NCBI GenBank assembly: GCA_009841405.1
Contig: VXLV01000141.1
Coordinates: forward strand, 1-64,000
From: Chloroflexota bacterium
GTDB taxonomy: Bacteria; Chloroflexota; Anaerolineae; Aggregatilineales; Phototrophicaceae
DNA: 64,000 bases
Reading direction: 5' to 3'
Part shown: one piece after another, positions 38,107 through 47,326 of the stretch
Position numbering within the stretch: position 1 is the stretch's first letter
How the letters are laid out: each line of letters begins with the position of its first letter
The notes under the pieces: generated by a model
Seen by the model: the letters and a program-made list of their open reading frames with translations, nothing else
Told to the model about the DNA's origin: nothing
Database searches by the model: none
Program-made: the position numbers and the translations under genes

Positions 38107-39477
38107 TCAGTTTGCCCGCTTCCATACGCCATTGACCAGATTGAACAAGACGAATGCCTCCTGCTGTTGGCTCGCGTCCGATGCTTTCGCGCTGGCGCGC
38201 AGCTGTGGTTCGCCTGCGTCGCTGGTCCCGATGTAATGGTCGGCCACCTTGTAGGCTTGCGGCGGCGCGTTGCGATTGAAACGCGCGTATGCGGCGCGGC
38301 GGACGCTGTCATCGGATGTGTCGTAGAGTTGCAGCCACGCTTCTTCGGCGCGCGCGGCGATGAGCTCCGACTCCAGCTTGAGACGCCAGGCGATGAAGTC
38401 GCGCCAATCCAGGTCCGCCTGCGCCAGCGGGACGGGAATCGCGTGCTGCAATACAGCCATGCTGTCAGTCGCGCTCAGGTTCGCCAAGAGCCGCGCCATC
38501 GCTTCGGCGCCATAGTTGGCGGCCAGCGAATCCAGCAACGAATTGCTGCCGTCTTTGCGTGTCATATAGGCGGCCAGCCAGTCGGTTACCGCTCCGCGAA
38601 GGTAGAATGCGTCATGTGGATAGGCCGCCGCCCGGTAATTGGTATGGGCATTGATAATCCGCTCGGCGAGGATTTGGCTGACTAGCTGTTGATAGGCGCC
38701 GTCGAAGGGCGCGTCGGCGCGCGCGCGTTCAAGATATGGCGAGCGAATGTCGAGACGCAAAGTTCTTTCGTCGCGCCAACCAGCCGCCGATTCGGAATCC
38801 GGTGTCACGTTCACATTCAAGAGCGGCAGGTCGCCACAGTCGAAGACATCGCAGGCGCGGCGCAGCCAGTCCTCAAGCGCCGGGCCGAGTTCGGTCGCGA
38901 ATTGCTGGTCGACCGCGCGATAGGCGACGCGTACGCCAGCGCCGACGTATTGGCGAGGCTCGCCCCAAAATGAATAATCCGGGGCGGAGTGCAACCAGCC
39001 GGAATTCGTGCGGCGGTAGAACCACAGACGACTGTAGGGCAGGTTATGGATATTCTCTTGCACCAAAACGCGCGCGCGTTCGCCCTCGATGCGCACCGAG
39101 AGAATGCCGCCCGTAAGATCAATGGCGCCGGCGGCTTTCAGGTCGCTGTACTGCTGGAACGCGGCGCGCTGCTGGCCGATCCAGCCCGGCGGCTCCGTTG
39201 CCTGCGCCGCCAGCCAACTGTTGATATCGCCAATGCGGAGCGCGGCGACTTCCGCCTTGACCGTGTCCTGCAAGAGCTGCGCGAAGTGGTTCTCAACATC
39301 AATGAGACGCTGCCGAACGATGAGCGCGCCGAGCGCAATCATGGCGACCAGCATGGCCAGGATCAGCAGCAGACGCGCGATGTTCCGCCGGCGCCGGCGC
39401 TTTGCCAGCGGGTCTTCGCCGTCCGATCGGTCGATCCGCTGCGATTCGATATCCCACTCGAAGCGGATTTTGCTCAT
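38107..39477 (-). CDS. Membrane-anchored protein resembling an inactive MA-type peptidase
   Basis: A 456-residue protein with a basic cytoplasmic N-terminus (KRRRRRN at 27-33), one membrane anchor (about 34-55) and a large outer domain. The C-terminal third has the layout of Chloroflexota gluzincin-like (peptidase MA) proteins: a helix where the zinc motif HExxH should be, then a loop leading to a helix like the usual LxEGLAEY (here AVTDWLAAY, 296-304), then leucine-rich helices. The metal motif itself is replaced by QLVSQ (264-268), so activity is unlikely. Similarity is by pattern only. It overlaps birA by four bases (ATGA) and may be translated with it. Confidence 0.7.
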   Translation of the reverse strand: MSKIRFEWDIESQRIDRSDGEDPLAKRRRRRNIARLLLILAMLVAMIALGALIVRQRLIDVENHFAQLLQDTVKAEVAALRIGDINSWLAAQATEPPGWIGQQRAAFQQYSDLKAAGAIDLTGGILSVRIEGERARVLVQENIHNLPYSRLWFYRRTNSGWLHSAPDYSFWGEPRQYVGAGVRVAYRAVDQQFATELGPALEDWLRRACDVFDCGDLPLLNVNVTPDSESAAGWRDERTLRLDIRSPYLERARADAPFDGAYQQLVSQILAERIINAHTNYRAAAYPHDAFYLRGAVTDWLAAYMTRKDGSNSLLDSLAANYGAEAMARLLANLSATDSMAVLQHAIPVPLAQADLDWRDFIAWRLKLESELIAARAEEAWLQLYDTSDDSVRRAAYARFNRNAPPQAYKVADHYIGTSDAGEPQLRASAKASDASQQQEAFVLFNLVNGVWKRAN

Positions 39478-40223
39478 TCCAGACTCCGCAATTCGGCAAG
39501 GTCGCCGACGACGACTTCGCGCAAAACGCCGTTAGCGTCTTCGATCAGCAGCGCGCCCTCCGGCGTTACATCGAGCGCGCGGCCGCTGACGCCTTCCGCG
39601 ACGACCAGCGCTCCGAGCATATTGAGCCGACGCCTCCAGGTCTCATACACCGCATCGGACTCGATTCGCTGATACCAGTGCTCGGCCCGATCCAGCAGAA
39701 TCCGTATCAGTTTAACGCGATCCAGCCGCCGTCTTGTGAAATCCTCCAGGCTCGCCGCCGCGTCGCGCAGGTCAGTCTGGCTGAAATCTACCCGCACGTT
39801 TACGCCGATGCCCAGCACTGCGCCGCGCAGCTTGCCCTGCATCCAGACGTTCTCAACCAGGACGCCGCTGACCTTCCTGCCGCTGACTTGAATGTCATTG
39901 GGCCACTTGATGCCGATTTCTTCGCAGCCGACCTGCGCCGCCAGGTCATAAACGCTCAACGCGCCAATCATGTTTAAGCGCGCGACATGCGCCGCCGGCG
40001 GGCGCAACAGAATCGAGAGCGCCAAAGCCGCGCCGGGCGGGGTCCGCCATACGCGTCCGCGCCTGCCGCGCCCGCTCGTCTGTTCGTCGGCGATGACCAC
40101 GGCGCCATCCGGCGCGCCTTCAAGAAGCCAGGTCTTCGCAAGGTCATTGGCGCTCGCCACACGCGGGTAGTAACGGATGGGCTGCGCCAGCTGCTGCTGC
40201 AGCATGCTTTCTGATAGCGTCAT
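39474..40223 (-). CDS. birA: Biotin--[acetyl-CoA-carboxylase] ligase, monofunctional
   Basis: Attaches biotin to the carrier protein of acetyl-CoA carboxylase and related enzymes. The 249 residues lack the N-terminal DNA-binding domain of E. coli BirA, so it is a class I ligase without repressor function. Visible motifs are TSGRGRRGRVWRTPPG (the biotinyl-AMP loop), IGIKWPNDIQVSGRKVSGVLVE and the GIGVNVR strand, followed by the small C-terminal SH3-like domain (VTPEGALLIEDANGVLREVVVGD). It overlaps the downstream gene by four bases. Confidence 0.93.
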   Translation of the reverse strand: MTLSESMLQQQLAQPIRYYPRVASANDLAKTWLLEGAPDGAVVIADEQTSGRGRRGRVWRTPPGAALALSILLRPPAAHVARLNMIGALSVYDLAAQVGCEEIGIKWPNDIQVSGRKVSGVLVENVWMQGKLRGAVLGIGVNVRVDFSQTDLRDAAASLEDFTRRRLDRVKLIRILLDRAEHWYQRIESDAVYETWRRRLNMLGALVVAEGVSGRALDVTPEGALLIEDANGVLREVVVGDLAELRSLE

Positions 40224-40316
40224 AATGCGTCGCTCGCTCGCCGGATTCTGTACATTGTATCAGACTCGCTTGCGCGACTAGAATGGAAGTCAGATTTACG
40301 GCAGGCGGGTTCGTGT

Positions 40317-40838
40317 ATGCAACTGAAGCACCTGTGGACGCCCTGGCGCATGGACTACATCGGCGGCAAACGGAAACGCGAGCGGAAAGATTCCTGTATC
40401 TTCTGCCAGGCGGCAGGCCAGCCCGACGATGATTTGACGTCCCATGTGATTGCGCGCTCCACGCATACCTTCGTCATGCTCAATCGCTACCCCTACACCT
40501 ACGGCCACACCATGATCATCCCCTATGATCATGTCGCTTCAGCCGAAGACCTGTCAGGCAAAACGCTCACGGATCTCATGCAGGCGGCCAATGGCGTCAT
40601 GCGCGTGTTGCGGGCAATTGCCGCTCCAAGCGGCTTCAACCTGGGCGCCAACATTGGCGAAGCGGCCGGGGCCGGCATTGCGTCTCACTTTCATTTTCAC
40701 GTGGTTCCGCGCTGGGCGGGCGACGCCAACTTTATGGTGACTGTCGGCGGCACGCAGACGATGGCCGATACGCTGCCGAACGCCGCGCGCAAGATGCGCC
40801 AGCAGTGGGAGCGGCTGAAGCTGCAACCCGGCGAGTGA
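40317..40838 (+). CDS. HIT family hydrolase (Ap4A-type)
   Basis: A 173-residue nucleotide hydrolase or transferase of the histidine triad superfamily. It starts LKHLWTPWRMDYIGG, the motif of the Ap4A phosphorylase/HIT group common in Actinobacteria and Chloroflexota, continues with CIFCQAAG and ends the fold with the triad SHFHFHVVPRW. The N-terminal WTPWR and CxxC-like features suggest the subgroup acting on diadenosine polyphosphates, although substrates vary. It is divergent from birA and convergent with the GT-C gene 30 bases away. Confidence 0.92.
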   Translation: MQLKHLWTPWRMDYIGGKRKRERKDSCIFCQAAGQPDDDLTSHVIARSTHTFVMLNRYPYTYGHTMIIPYDHVASAEDLSGKTLTDLMQAANGVMRVLRAIAAPSGFNLGANIGEAAGAGIASHFHFHVVPRWAGDANFMVTVGGTQTMADTLPNAARKMRQQWERLKLQPGE

Positions 40839-40867
40839 CCGCTCGCGCGCCCCCGCTGCGCAGCGTC

Positions 40868-43462
40868 TCACGATTCCGACTCAACGGTTGCCGCGGGCGT
40901 CGTTTCGCTTTGAGCTTCGCCTCCGGCCTCCGCAGTTGGCGCCGGCGTTGGCGTCAGCGCCAGGACTTCGCTGGCGATTTCCCACGGAATTGTGAAGGTA
41001 TCCAGAATCTTGACGTCTGCTTCGTCTTCATCTGGCGAACCCGGCCCATCCGAGTCGCCGGTGGCCTCGGCGGTCGCGGCATCCGCGGCGAGATCGTCCG
41101 CTTCGTCTTCGCTGTCGTCGACCGTCACGCTGTATTCTGCCTTCGGGAAAGAGAGGCCATCGTTGACATACAGACCGACAACGACGCGGTAATCGATCAT
41201 ATTGAAATCGCCGGGAAAACGATGATAGGTCTTGTAGGTCTCGCCCCAACGCCAGTACTCGGTGGGCAGCCGTGGCGAGTTATCGGCCTGCGCAATGATA
41301 TTCTCGTCTTCGTCCAGCATGTGTACGAATACGGTGAAACTCTCGCTCGGAGCGGATTCGGCTTTCCAGTTCAAAATGATTTCATTCAAATCCAGATCGA
41401 GTTGGAATGACTCCAGGAGGATCGATTCGTCGAACTTCGGTTGCATCTCATCCAAGAGCTCATTGGCCGTGCTTGCGGCTGCTTGAGAGGCCGCGGCGAC
41501 TACCGCGCCTATGTCAAGCAGCACTGGCTCAATCAGTGTGCCGCTCGAGTCGGTTGCCGGGATCCCGGCGGCTCTGGCGGCATCCGCCCACTCGACTTTC
41601 AAATCCAAGGGGTAGCGGCCGTAGGCTTTGTCGCTAATGCGAATGACGTATTCGTCCGGGTAAATCGCGCCGGCTTGCCAGCGCGACGTGCGCAGCGAGC
41701 CGGCGCCAGGGAAAGTCGTGTAGCGGCCGATCTCCTGCTGGTTGTCGTCGACAAGCTTCAAGAGTATGCTGTTGTCCGTCAGCGACTGCCGGGCGACTTG
41801 CCAATAGAGCGTCAAGTGGACGCGGTCGCCGGGGCTGTAGCGCCGGTCAACCCGCTCATAAGCCACCAGCGTGACATCGCCGAACTCGGCGTAAACGGGC
41901 GACGCCTTGTCCGGGACTGCCGTTACCGGTTGCGGCGCTGAATACTGGCCGGCGATGACGGTAAGCGGCGCCAGGAGCGCGACCGCGCCAAGGACGCGCA
42001 GCTGCCAAACCATGGTGTCATTCAGCAGCTCGATGGGCACCGCATCGCCGGCGCGCACAAATTCCAAATTTGGCGGACGCAAAGAAAACACAATCCACCA
42101 GACAATTTCGACCAAGCCGACGGCCAGCAGCGGAATCGCCACCGCAATCAGCGGAAACAACATTCGGCCTTCCACCGCGCGCGTGAGCGTGCTCCAGTAG
42201 AGGATGCCAAGAAGCGCAAGCGCCAATCCGCTGGACAGGGTAAGCAAATGCGCTAATTCATAACGCGCATAGGCGAAATCGCTGATCGCGAGCAATTGCA
42301 GGATCAGAAACAGAAAACCGATGACGCTCAGAAAGGCGATCACGTCCAGCAATATATAGAAGATGTTGGTGACCTGGATATTGAGCGCGCCGAACAATCC
42401 CCAAAAGGACATGCGAAACTGCTGAAAGTCGGCAAATATATCGACCAGACTAAAAGTTATGTCGCGTGGGCCTGCGATATCAGCCATGGTGATTATGCCG
42501 AAGGGCTCGCTGTATAGCTGGACGCTGCGCGCAAACCACCAGCCCGCGATGACTAGCCAAAGCAGAACGACAAGACCGACAAAAGTCAGCGCGCCGCGGC
42601 GATTGCTGGACTTGCGCTGCGCGAAAAATGCCGCGCCGATGAACACCGGGAGCAGGGCCAACACAGTCAGTTTGGTCAGGCAGGACAGCGCGAAAAGAAG
42701 CGCGATGGCGAGGGAATAGCGGAAGCGAAAGCCATCGCGCAAGGTGCGCAGCAAGAGCAGAACCAGGGCGCTGTTCAGCAGCATCGCCAAGCTGTCATTG
42801 GTGACCGAGGCGCTTACAAAGATAAACATGGGGTTCAAGCCGGCGAGGGCGGCGGCGACAAAGGCTACGGTCGGGCGCTGGGGCGCAATCAACTCGCCTA
42901 CTTTGAAAACGAGCGCGATCGTTCCCGCGCCCATAGCCAGGCCAAGCGCGCGAGTGATCAATACGGCCAGGCCGGCGCCCCGCAGCATGGACAGCGTTTC
43001 GTCATGCACGATCAGATTCTTGTTGCCGTAGGACGTCGGCTGCAGCTTGTTCACGTGCGGATTCAGCAGGCGATACTGGTTGGCGTCGGCGATCTCAACC
43101 GGCGCGGTAATAAGCGCCATCATCGCGTAGTAGAGCGGCGGCTGGCTGCCGTGCTGCTGATACAACGTGTCCTGGCCGTCAAGCGCCTGAGTTGGCAGAC
43201 TGCCGTGCTCGCGAAGATGCTGCACGAAACCAAAATGCCAGATTTCATCGTTCGCTTCAAACACAGGCGTCGCGATCAGATAAAGCGCGCCAAAGACGAG
43301 GTAGAAGAGCAAGACCCATTGCAGCGGGCTCAGGGGAATGTCGATGGCGTCCAGGCGCCGCCACACGTCTCGAGCCAGCGAAATCAGCCGCGCCAGAACG
43401 CCGCGCGCGTAGCTTCGCGACAATCGATTAAGTTGGGCCAGCCTTGTGATACTCGACTGCAT
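40868..43462 (-). CDS. GT-C/DUF2142-like membrane protein with strand-rich C-terminal domain
   Basis: An 864-residue membrane protein. About 12 hydrophobic segments occupy residues 45-525. The first outer loop reads ATPVFEANDEIWHFGFVQHL and QHGSQPPLYYAMMAL, the acidic and HxxQPPLYY pattern of GT39/DUF2142-type enzymes. The C-terminal ~330 residues are soluble and strand-rich in two parts (VHLTLYWQVARQSLTDNSI; LNEIILNWKAESAPSESFTV), followed by an acidic, Ala/Asp-rich tail. Similar strand-rich modules end the GT-C protein at 47327-49729. Probable role: surface glycan transfer, with the soluble domain outside the cell. Confidence 0.8.
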   Translation of the reverse strand: MQSSITRLAQLNRLSRSYARGVLARLISLARDVWRRLDAIDIPLSPLQWVLLFYLVFGALYLIATPVFEANDEIWHFGFVQHLREHGSLPTQALDGQDTLYQQHGSQPPLYYAMMALITAPVEIADANQYRLLNPHVNKLQPTSYGNKNLIVHDETLSMLRGAGLAVLITRALGLAMGAGTIALVFKVGELIAPQRPTVAFVAAALAGLNPMFIFVSASVTNDSLAMLLNSALVLLLLRTLRDGFRFRYSLAIALLFALSCLTKLTVLALLPVFIGAAFFAQRKSSNRRGALTFVGLVVLLWLVIAGWWFARSVQLYSEPFGIITMADIAGPRDITFSLVDIFADFQQFRMSFWGLFGALNIQVTNIFYILLDVIAFLSVIGFLFLILQLLAISDFAYARYELAHLLTLSSGLALALLGILYWSTLTRAVEGRMLFPLIAVAIPLLAVGLVEIVWWIVFSLRPPNLEFVRAGDAVPIELLNDTMVWQLRVLGAVALLAPLTVIAGQYSAPQPVTAVPDKASPVYAEFGDVTLVAYERVDRRYSPGDRVHLTLYWQVARQSLTDNSILLKLVDDNQQEIGRYTTFPGAGSLRTSRWQAGAIYPDEYVIRISDKAYGRYPLDLKVEWADAARAAGIPATDSSGTLIEPVLLDIGAVVAAASQAAASTANELLDEMQPKFDESILLESFQLDLDLNEIILNWKAESAPSESFTVFVHMLDEDENIIAQADNSPRLPTEYWRWGETYKTYHRFPGDFNMIDYRVVVGLYVNDGLSFPKAEYSVTVDDSEDEADDLAADAATAEATGDSDGPGSPDEDEADVKILDTFTIPWEIASEVLALTPTPAPTAEAGGEAQSETTPAATVESES

Positions 43463-43604
43463 GCTTTTGCAACGTTCCCGTAGCGCGGCGCGGCGAAGAG
43501 GCCGCGACGTTCACCGAGAGTATAATCCCGATTCCCTCAAAACGATACATTCGCGCGCCGCAGAGGCGTCGCTGCCGCGCCGACGGACGGAGGCGATGGG
43601 CGGT

Positions 43605-45425
43605 CTAAGCGCCGGCGGCCGCGAACATGTCCCGGGAGCCTTCGACGTAGGCGATAGATTGATGCCGGAAGTAAGTATTGTATAACTCGGCATAGTGACC
43701 GCCCTGGCGCAAGAGTTCATCATGGTCGCCCGCTTCGATTATTCGGCCCTCGCGCAGGACAATTATGCGATCGGCGCTGCGAACTGTGCTCAGCCGGTGG
43801 GCGATCAATATAGATGTCGAGCGCGCCAGGACCAACTCTATGGCGTCCTGAATCTGCGCTTCGGTGAACGGGTCAATGCTGGCAGTAGCTTCGTCCAGGA
43901 TGAAGATCGACGGCTTTTGGACCAGGACACGCAAAAGGCTGACCAACTGGCGCTGGCCCAGACTGAGCCTGCTGCCTCGTTCGCCCACATCGGTGTTCAG
44001 CCCGTCGGGCAAGCTTTCCAGCCATTCGCCCTGCCCGATGCTCTGCGCGATCGCATTGATCTCTTCCAGCGTCGCCCTCTGGTTTCCGTAGCGGATGTTG
44101 TCCAACACGGTGCCGCTGAAGAGAAAGGGCTGCTGCGGCACAATGCCGAGGCGGGAACGATAGCGCTTCAGATCGAGGGAACGGATGTCGCGGTCGTCAA
44201 CCAGTATCCGGCCCGCTTGAAACTCGTAATAGCGGGTGATCAATTTGGCGATCGTGCTTTTGCCGGCGCCGGTATGGCCGACGAAGGCCACATTCTCGCC
44301 GGGCTGGATCTCCAGGCTGAAGTCGCGCAGTACGGCGTCGCCGCTGTCGTAGCGGAAGTCGACATTTTGGAATTCGATCTTGCCCAGCAGCGGGCTCGCG
44401 ATTGCGCTGTCCGTTTGAACGACTTCGTTTTCGGCGTCGATCAAGGCGAAGATACGCTCGGCCGCGCTCAAGCCTTGCTGGAATTGGCTCCAAAACGACG
44501 CCAGATTCATGAAGGGGAACCAGAAGCGGTCGACGCCCTGGATAAACAGGAACCAGGCGCCCGCGCTTATCGCGCCGCTCAACACCGAATGCGAGCCGGA
44601 CCACATCACGATGGACAGCGCAATCGCCGACAAAACGCCTAGCGTCGGGAACACCAGCGACATGACAAAACCGCGGCGCAGGTTGATCACGTAACTCAGG
44701 ACGTTTACCGCGGAAAACTCGTTGTAGATCATCGCTTCCTGTCGGAAGTTCTTGGCGATGCTGATGCCGGTGACGCTCTCCTGAATATTGTCGTTGACCA
44801 CGGCCATCGCGCGCGCCCCTTGCCGGGTCACGATGCGCGCCAGGTAGCGGAAAATCAGCGAGGCGCAGACGACGAGCGGCATCGTAAGCAGCAAGATAAA
44901 CGAGAGCTCCAGCGAATAGCTTAACAGGGCCAGGAACAAGACGATTACCGTTAGAAATTGCGAAGCGACTTCGCTGCCCAGCAGCATCACATCGCCGAAT
45001 TCCTGCGTGTCGCTGGTGACGCGGCTCATGACCGCGCCCGATTTGTGGCGGTCGTAAAAGGCCAGATCGCGCTCTATGGCGGCATCGAAAGCGTGTTTGC
45101 GCATTTGCGCGACGATGCGCCCGATTACGACCACGGCGAAGCGGCGCCGGACATAATTGCTGAAGTACTCGGATATGGCAACGAAGGCCAGCAGCAGCAA
45201 AAGAAGATTCAAGCGATCGCCGGAAGCGACCAGCTCATCCACGCCGGCGCTGATCAACACTGGCCGTAGCGCCCGCACCGCCCCAACAACGAGAAAACCC
45301 GCCAAGGTCAAGACGACGGCTAATCTTTGCCGAAGCGCGTACGCCGTGATGCGCTTCAGCAGATCAGCGTCGGCGTATTGCCGATCGTATTTGTCGCTTT
45401 GCAGGCCGCCGAATACCGCCGCCAC
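43605..45425 (-). CDS. ABC exporter half-transporter with canonical Walker B (subunit of a heterodimer)
   Basis: A 606-residue protein with an N-terminal six-helix exporter domain and a C-terminal ATPase. Walker A is VGHTGAGKST and Walker B with catalytic Glu is FILDEATASID; the Q-loop (VPQQPF) and H-loop (IAHRLST) are intact. The signature is LSLGQ instead of LSGGQ. Together with the next gene it forms a heterodimeric exporter of the TM287/288 or BmrCD type, in which only one of the two ATP sites is fully active. The genes are 13 bases apart. The substrate may be a lipid, drug or glycan precursor and cannot be told; nearby GT-C genes make a lipid-linked glycan conceivable. Confidence 0.92.
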   Translation of the reverse strand: MAAVFGGLQSDKYDRQYADADLLKRITAYALRQRLAVVLTLAGFLVVGAVRALRPVLISAGVDELVASGDRLNLLLLLLAFVAISEYFSNYVRRRFAVVVIGRIVAQMRKHAFDAAIERDLAFYDRHKSGAVMSRVTSDTQEFGDVMLLGSEVASQFLTVIVLFLALLSYSLELSFILLLTMPLVVCASLIFRYLARIVTRQGARAMAVVNDNIQESVTGISIAKNFRQEAMIYNEFSAVNVLSYVINLRRGFVMSLVFPTLGVLSAIALSIVMWSGSHSVLSGAISAGAWFLFIQGVDRFWFPFMNLASFWSQFQQGLSAAERIFALIDAENEVVQTDSAIASPLLGKIEFQNVDFRYDSGDAVLRDFSLEIQPGENVAFVGHTGAGKSTIAKLITRYYEFQAGRILVDDRDIRSLDLKRYRSRLGIVPQQPFLFSGTVLDNIRYGNQRATLEEINAIAQSIGQGEWLESLPDGLNTDVGERGSRLSLGQRQLVSLLRVLVQKPSIFILDEATASIDPFTEAQIQDAIELVLARSTSILIAHRLSTVRSADRIIVLREGRIIEAGDHDELLRQGGHYAELYNTYFRHQSIAYVEGSRDMFAAAGA

Positions 45426-45438
45426 AGCCTATTCTCCC

Positions 45439-47220
45439 TCAATCCGTAGTCGCCGAATCCGCCGGCGCGTAGCGGTCGAAGATATGACGATAAGACTCGG
45501 AGTTTCGCATCAACTGCTCGTGCGTGCCCTGAGCGACGAGGCGCCCGCGCCGCAACACCACAATATGATCAGCCCAGCGGATCTGCGACAGCCGGTGCGT
45601 GATCAGCAGGGTGGTGCGGCCGCGAGACGCCGACCAAATCGCCCGCTGAATCTTGTCTTCGGTCGCGCTGTCGATTGCGCTGGTGCTGTCGTCGAGTATC
45701 AGGATCGGCGGATCGGTCTGGAAGGCGCGCGCCAGCGCCAGCCGTTGCCGCTGCCCGCCGCTGAGCGTCATGCCGCGCTGGCCGATGACTGTATCGTAAC
45801 CAGCGGGGAAGGCCGAAATAAACTCGTGCGCTTGCGCCGCTTTGGCGGATTCGACGATGCTGTCACGATCTAGCTCGTCGCGGCCGAAGGCGATGTTCTC
45901 CGCCACGCTGCGGCTGAAAAGGAAGATGTCTTGTTCGATGATGCTGATCTGCGAGCGCAGGGCCTGCAGATTCCAGTCGCGTACATTGACCCCGTCCACC
46001 AGCACGCCACCCTTGTCGACGTCATAGATGCGGTTGACCAGTTTGCTGAGGGTGCTCTTGCCACAGCCGGTCTGGCCGACGATCGCCACGGTTTGCCCGG
46101 GCTCGACGCTGAACGAGATTCCTTCAAGCACCGGCTCGGCTTCGTCATAACCGAAGGAGACATTTTCAAAAGTAATCTTCCCGCGGATCGTTCCCGCGTA
46201 GCCGTCTCTGTTCTGGTCGAGCGTGGTCGTGGTCGTCATGACCTCGAGAATGCGCGCTGCGCTTGCGTAGCCGGAAGCGATGCGCGATGTCGAAAAGAGC
46301 GAGATGAAAACGGGAAACTGGAAGAGGCTGATCAGACCCAGGAAGGCCACCACCTGTCCTTCGGCGATAGTCCCGGCCTGGAAGAGCGCCGCGGCGTGCC
46401 AAAGCCCGCCGGCATAAGTTATGCCCAGAAGAAATATCGACAAGTATCGCGCTTCAAACTCGCCTTGATCGATGAATCGGTCGCGGACGAGATCGGCCAG
46501 TCCGTTAAAGGCATGAACTTCTTTGCTTTCTTGCGCCGCGCCTTTGACCACCTCCAGGCCTTCAAGCGACTCCGCCAGGCGCGCGTTCATTTCGCCAAAG
46601 TGGCGGCGCACATCTTGCGCGATCGGGTGCAGGCTCTTGATGAAATAGATCTGCACGGCAATATGCGTGAAGATGAAAAACAGCGGCATCAGAATCAGGT
46701 CGGGATGAAGGCCAGGCGCGTAAAGCGCCGGCATGATGAGAAACATATTGGCGCCGGCGATCAAGTTGACGCCCGGATTCATCATGAAGTTCATCTCGCG
46801 CACGTCATTGGTTACGCGCGCCATCGTCTCGCCGACAGGCTGCCGATCATGATAGCTCATGCTCTTGGCCAGCAGGCTGGAATACAACTCATCGCGGACG
46901 TCGCGCTCGAAGCGCTGGGCGAAGACTTCCGCTGAAAAATTGCGTATGAATTGCAGGAGCGAACGCAGCGTCTGCGAGCCGATCACGAGCAAGACGCTGT
47001 TGCGCGCCAACTCAAGCGACGTGTCATTTTGCAGCAATAGCGCGTCAAAGGCGCTGCCAACCGCGCCGGGAACCACCCCGGCCAGAAAGGCATTGCAGAA
47101 AGCGCCAAACATCAGCGCCAGGGCGGCAATCGGGTGGCGCGCGACATGCGAAATAATGAATCGAATCGGGCTGCTGTGGTTTGTCCGGATAGGAGAAGCG
47201 ACGCTGAATTCGGCGGCCAT
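45439..47220 (-). CDS. ABC exporter half-transporter with degenerate Walker B (subunit of a heterodimer)
   Basis: About 593 residues from the ATG at 47220; a GTG at 47250 would add ten residues. Six membrane helices are followed by an ATPase with Walker A VGQTGCGKST and signature LSGGQRQR. The Walker B is ILDDSTSAID, with Asp in place of the catalytic Glu. With the partner's LSLGQ signature this gives one weak ATP site; the other (partner's Walker motifs plus this signature) is normal. This matches the known asymmetric heterodimeric exporters. It is translated before its partner in the same unit, downstream of a GT-C gene (about 106 bases). Confidence 0.92.
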   Translation of the reverse strand: MAAEFSVASPIRTNHSSPIRFIISHVARHPIAALALMFGAFCNAFLAGVVPGAVGSAFDALLLQNDTSLELARNSVLLVIGSQTLRSLLQFIRNFSAEVFAQRFERDVRDELYSSLLAKSMSYHDRQPVGETMARVTNDVREMNFMMNPGVNLIAGANMFLIMPALYAPGLHPDLILMPLFFIFTHIAVQIYFIKSLHPIAQDVRRHFGEMNARLAESLEGLEVVKGAAQESKEVHAFNGLADLVRDRFIDQGEFEARYLSIFLLGITYAGGLWHAAALFQAGTIAEGQVVAFLGLISLFQFPVFISLFSTSRIASGYASAARILEVMTTTTTLDQNRDGYAGTIRGKITFENVSFGYDEAEPVLEGISFSVEPGQTVAIVGQTGCGKSTLSKLVNRIYDVDKGGVLVDGVNVRDWNLQALRSQISIIEQDIFLFSRSVAENIAFGRDELDRDSIVESAKAAQAHEFISAFPAGYDTVIGQRGMTLSGGQRQRLALARAFQTDPPILILDDSTSAIDSATEDKIQRAIWSASRGRTTLLITHRLSQIRWADHIVVLRRGRLVAQGTHEQLMRNSESYRHIFDRYAPADSATTD

Positions 47221-47326
47221 CGACGATCCGTTGCCTGGGCGGGTGCGCACAGCCCGAGTGTAGCCGATACCGGGAAATACCAGAATGGACGATTTCAGAG
47301 AGTTTGCGCCATTCGCTTTGGAGCGA

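Noticed and set aside
43695..44642. A 315-codon plus-strand frame over the ABC exporter gene
   Set aside because: Antisense to a canonical ATPase domain; no recognisable features.
45931..46935. A 334-codon plus-strand frame
   Set aside because: Antisense shadow of the second ABC exporter gene.
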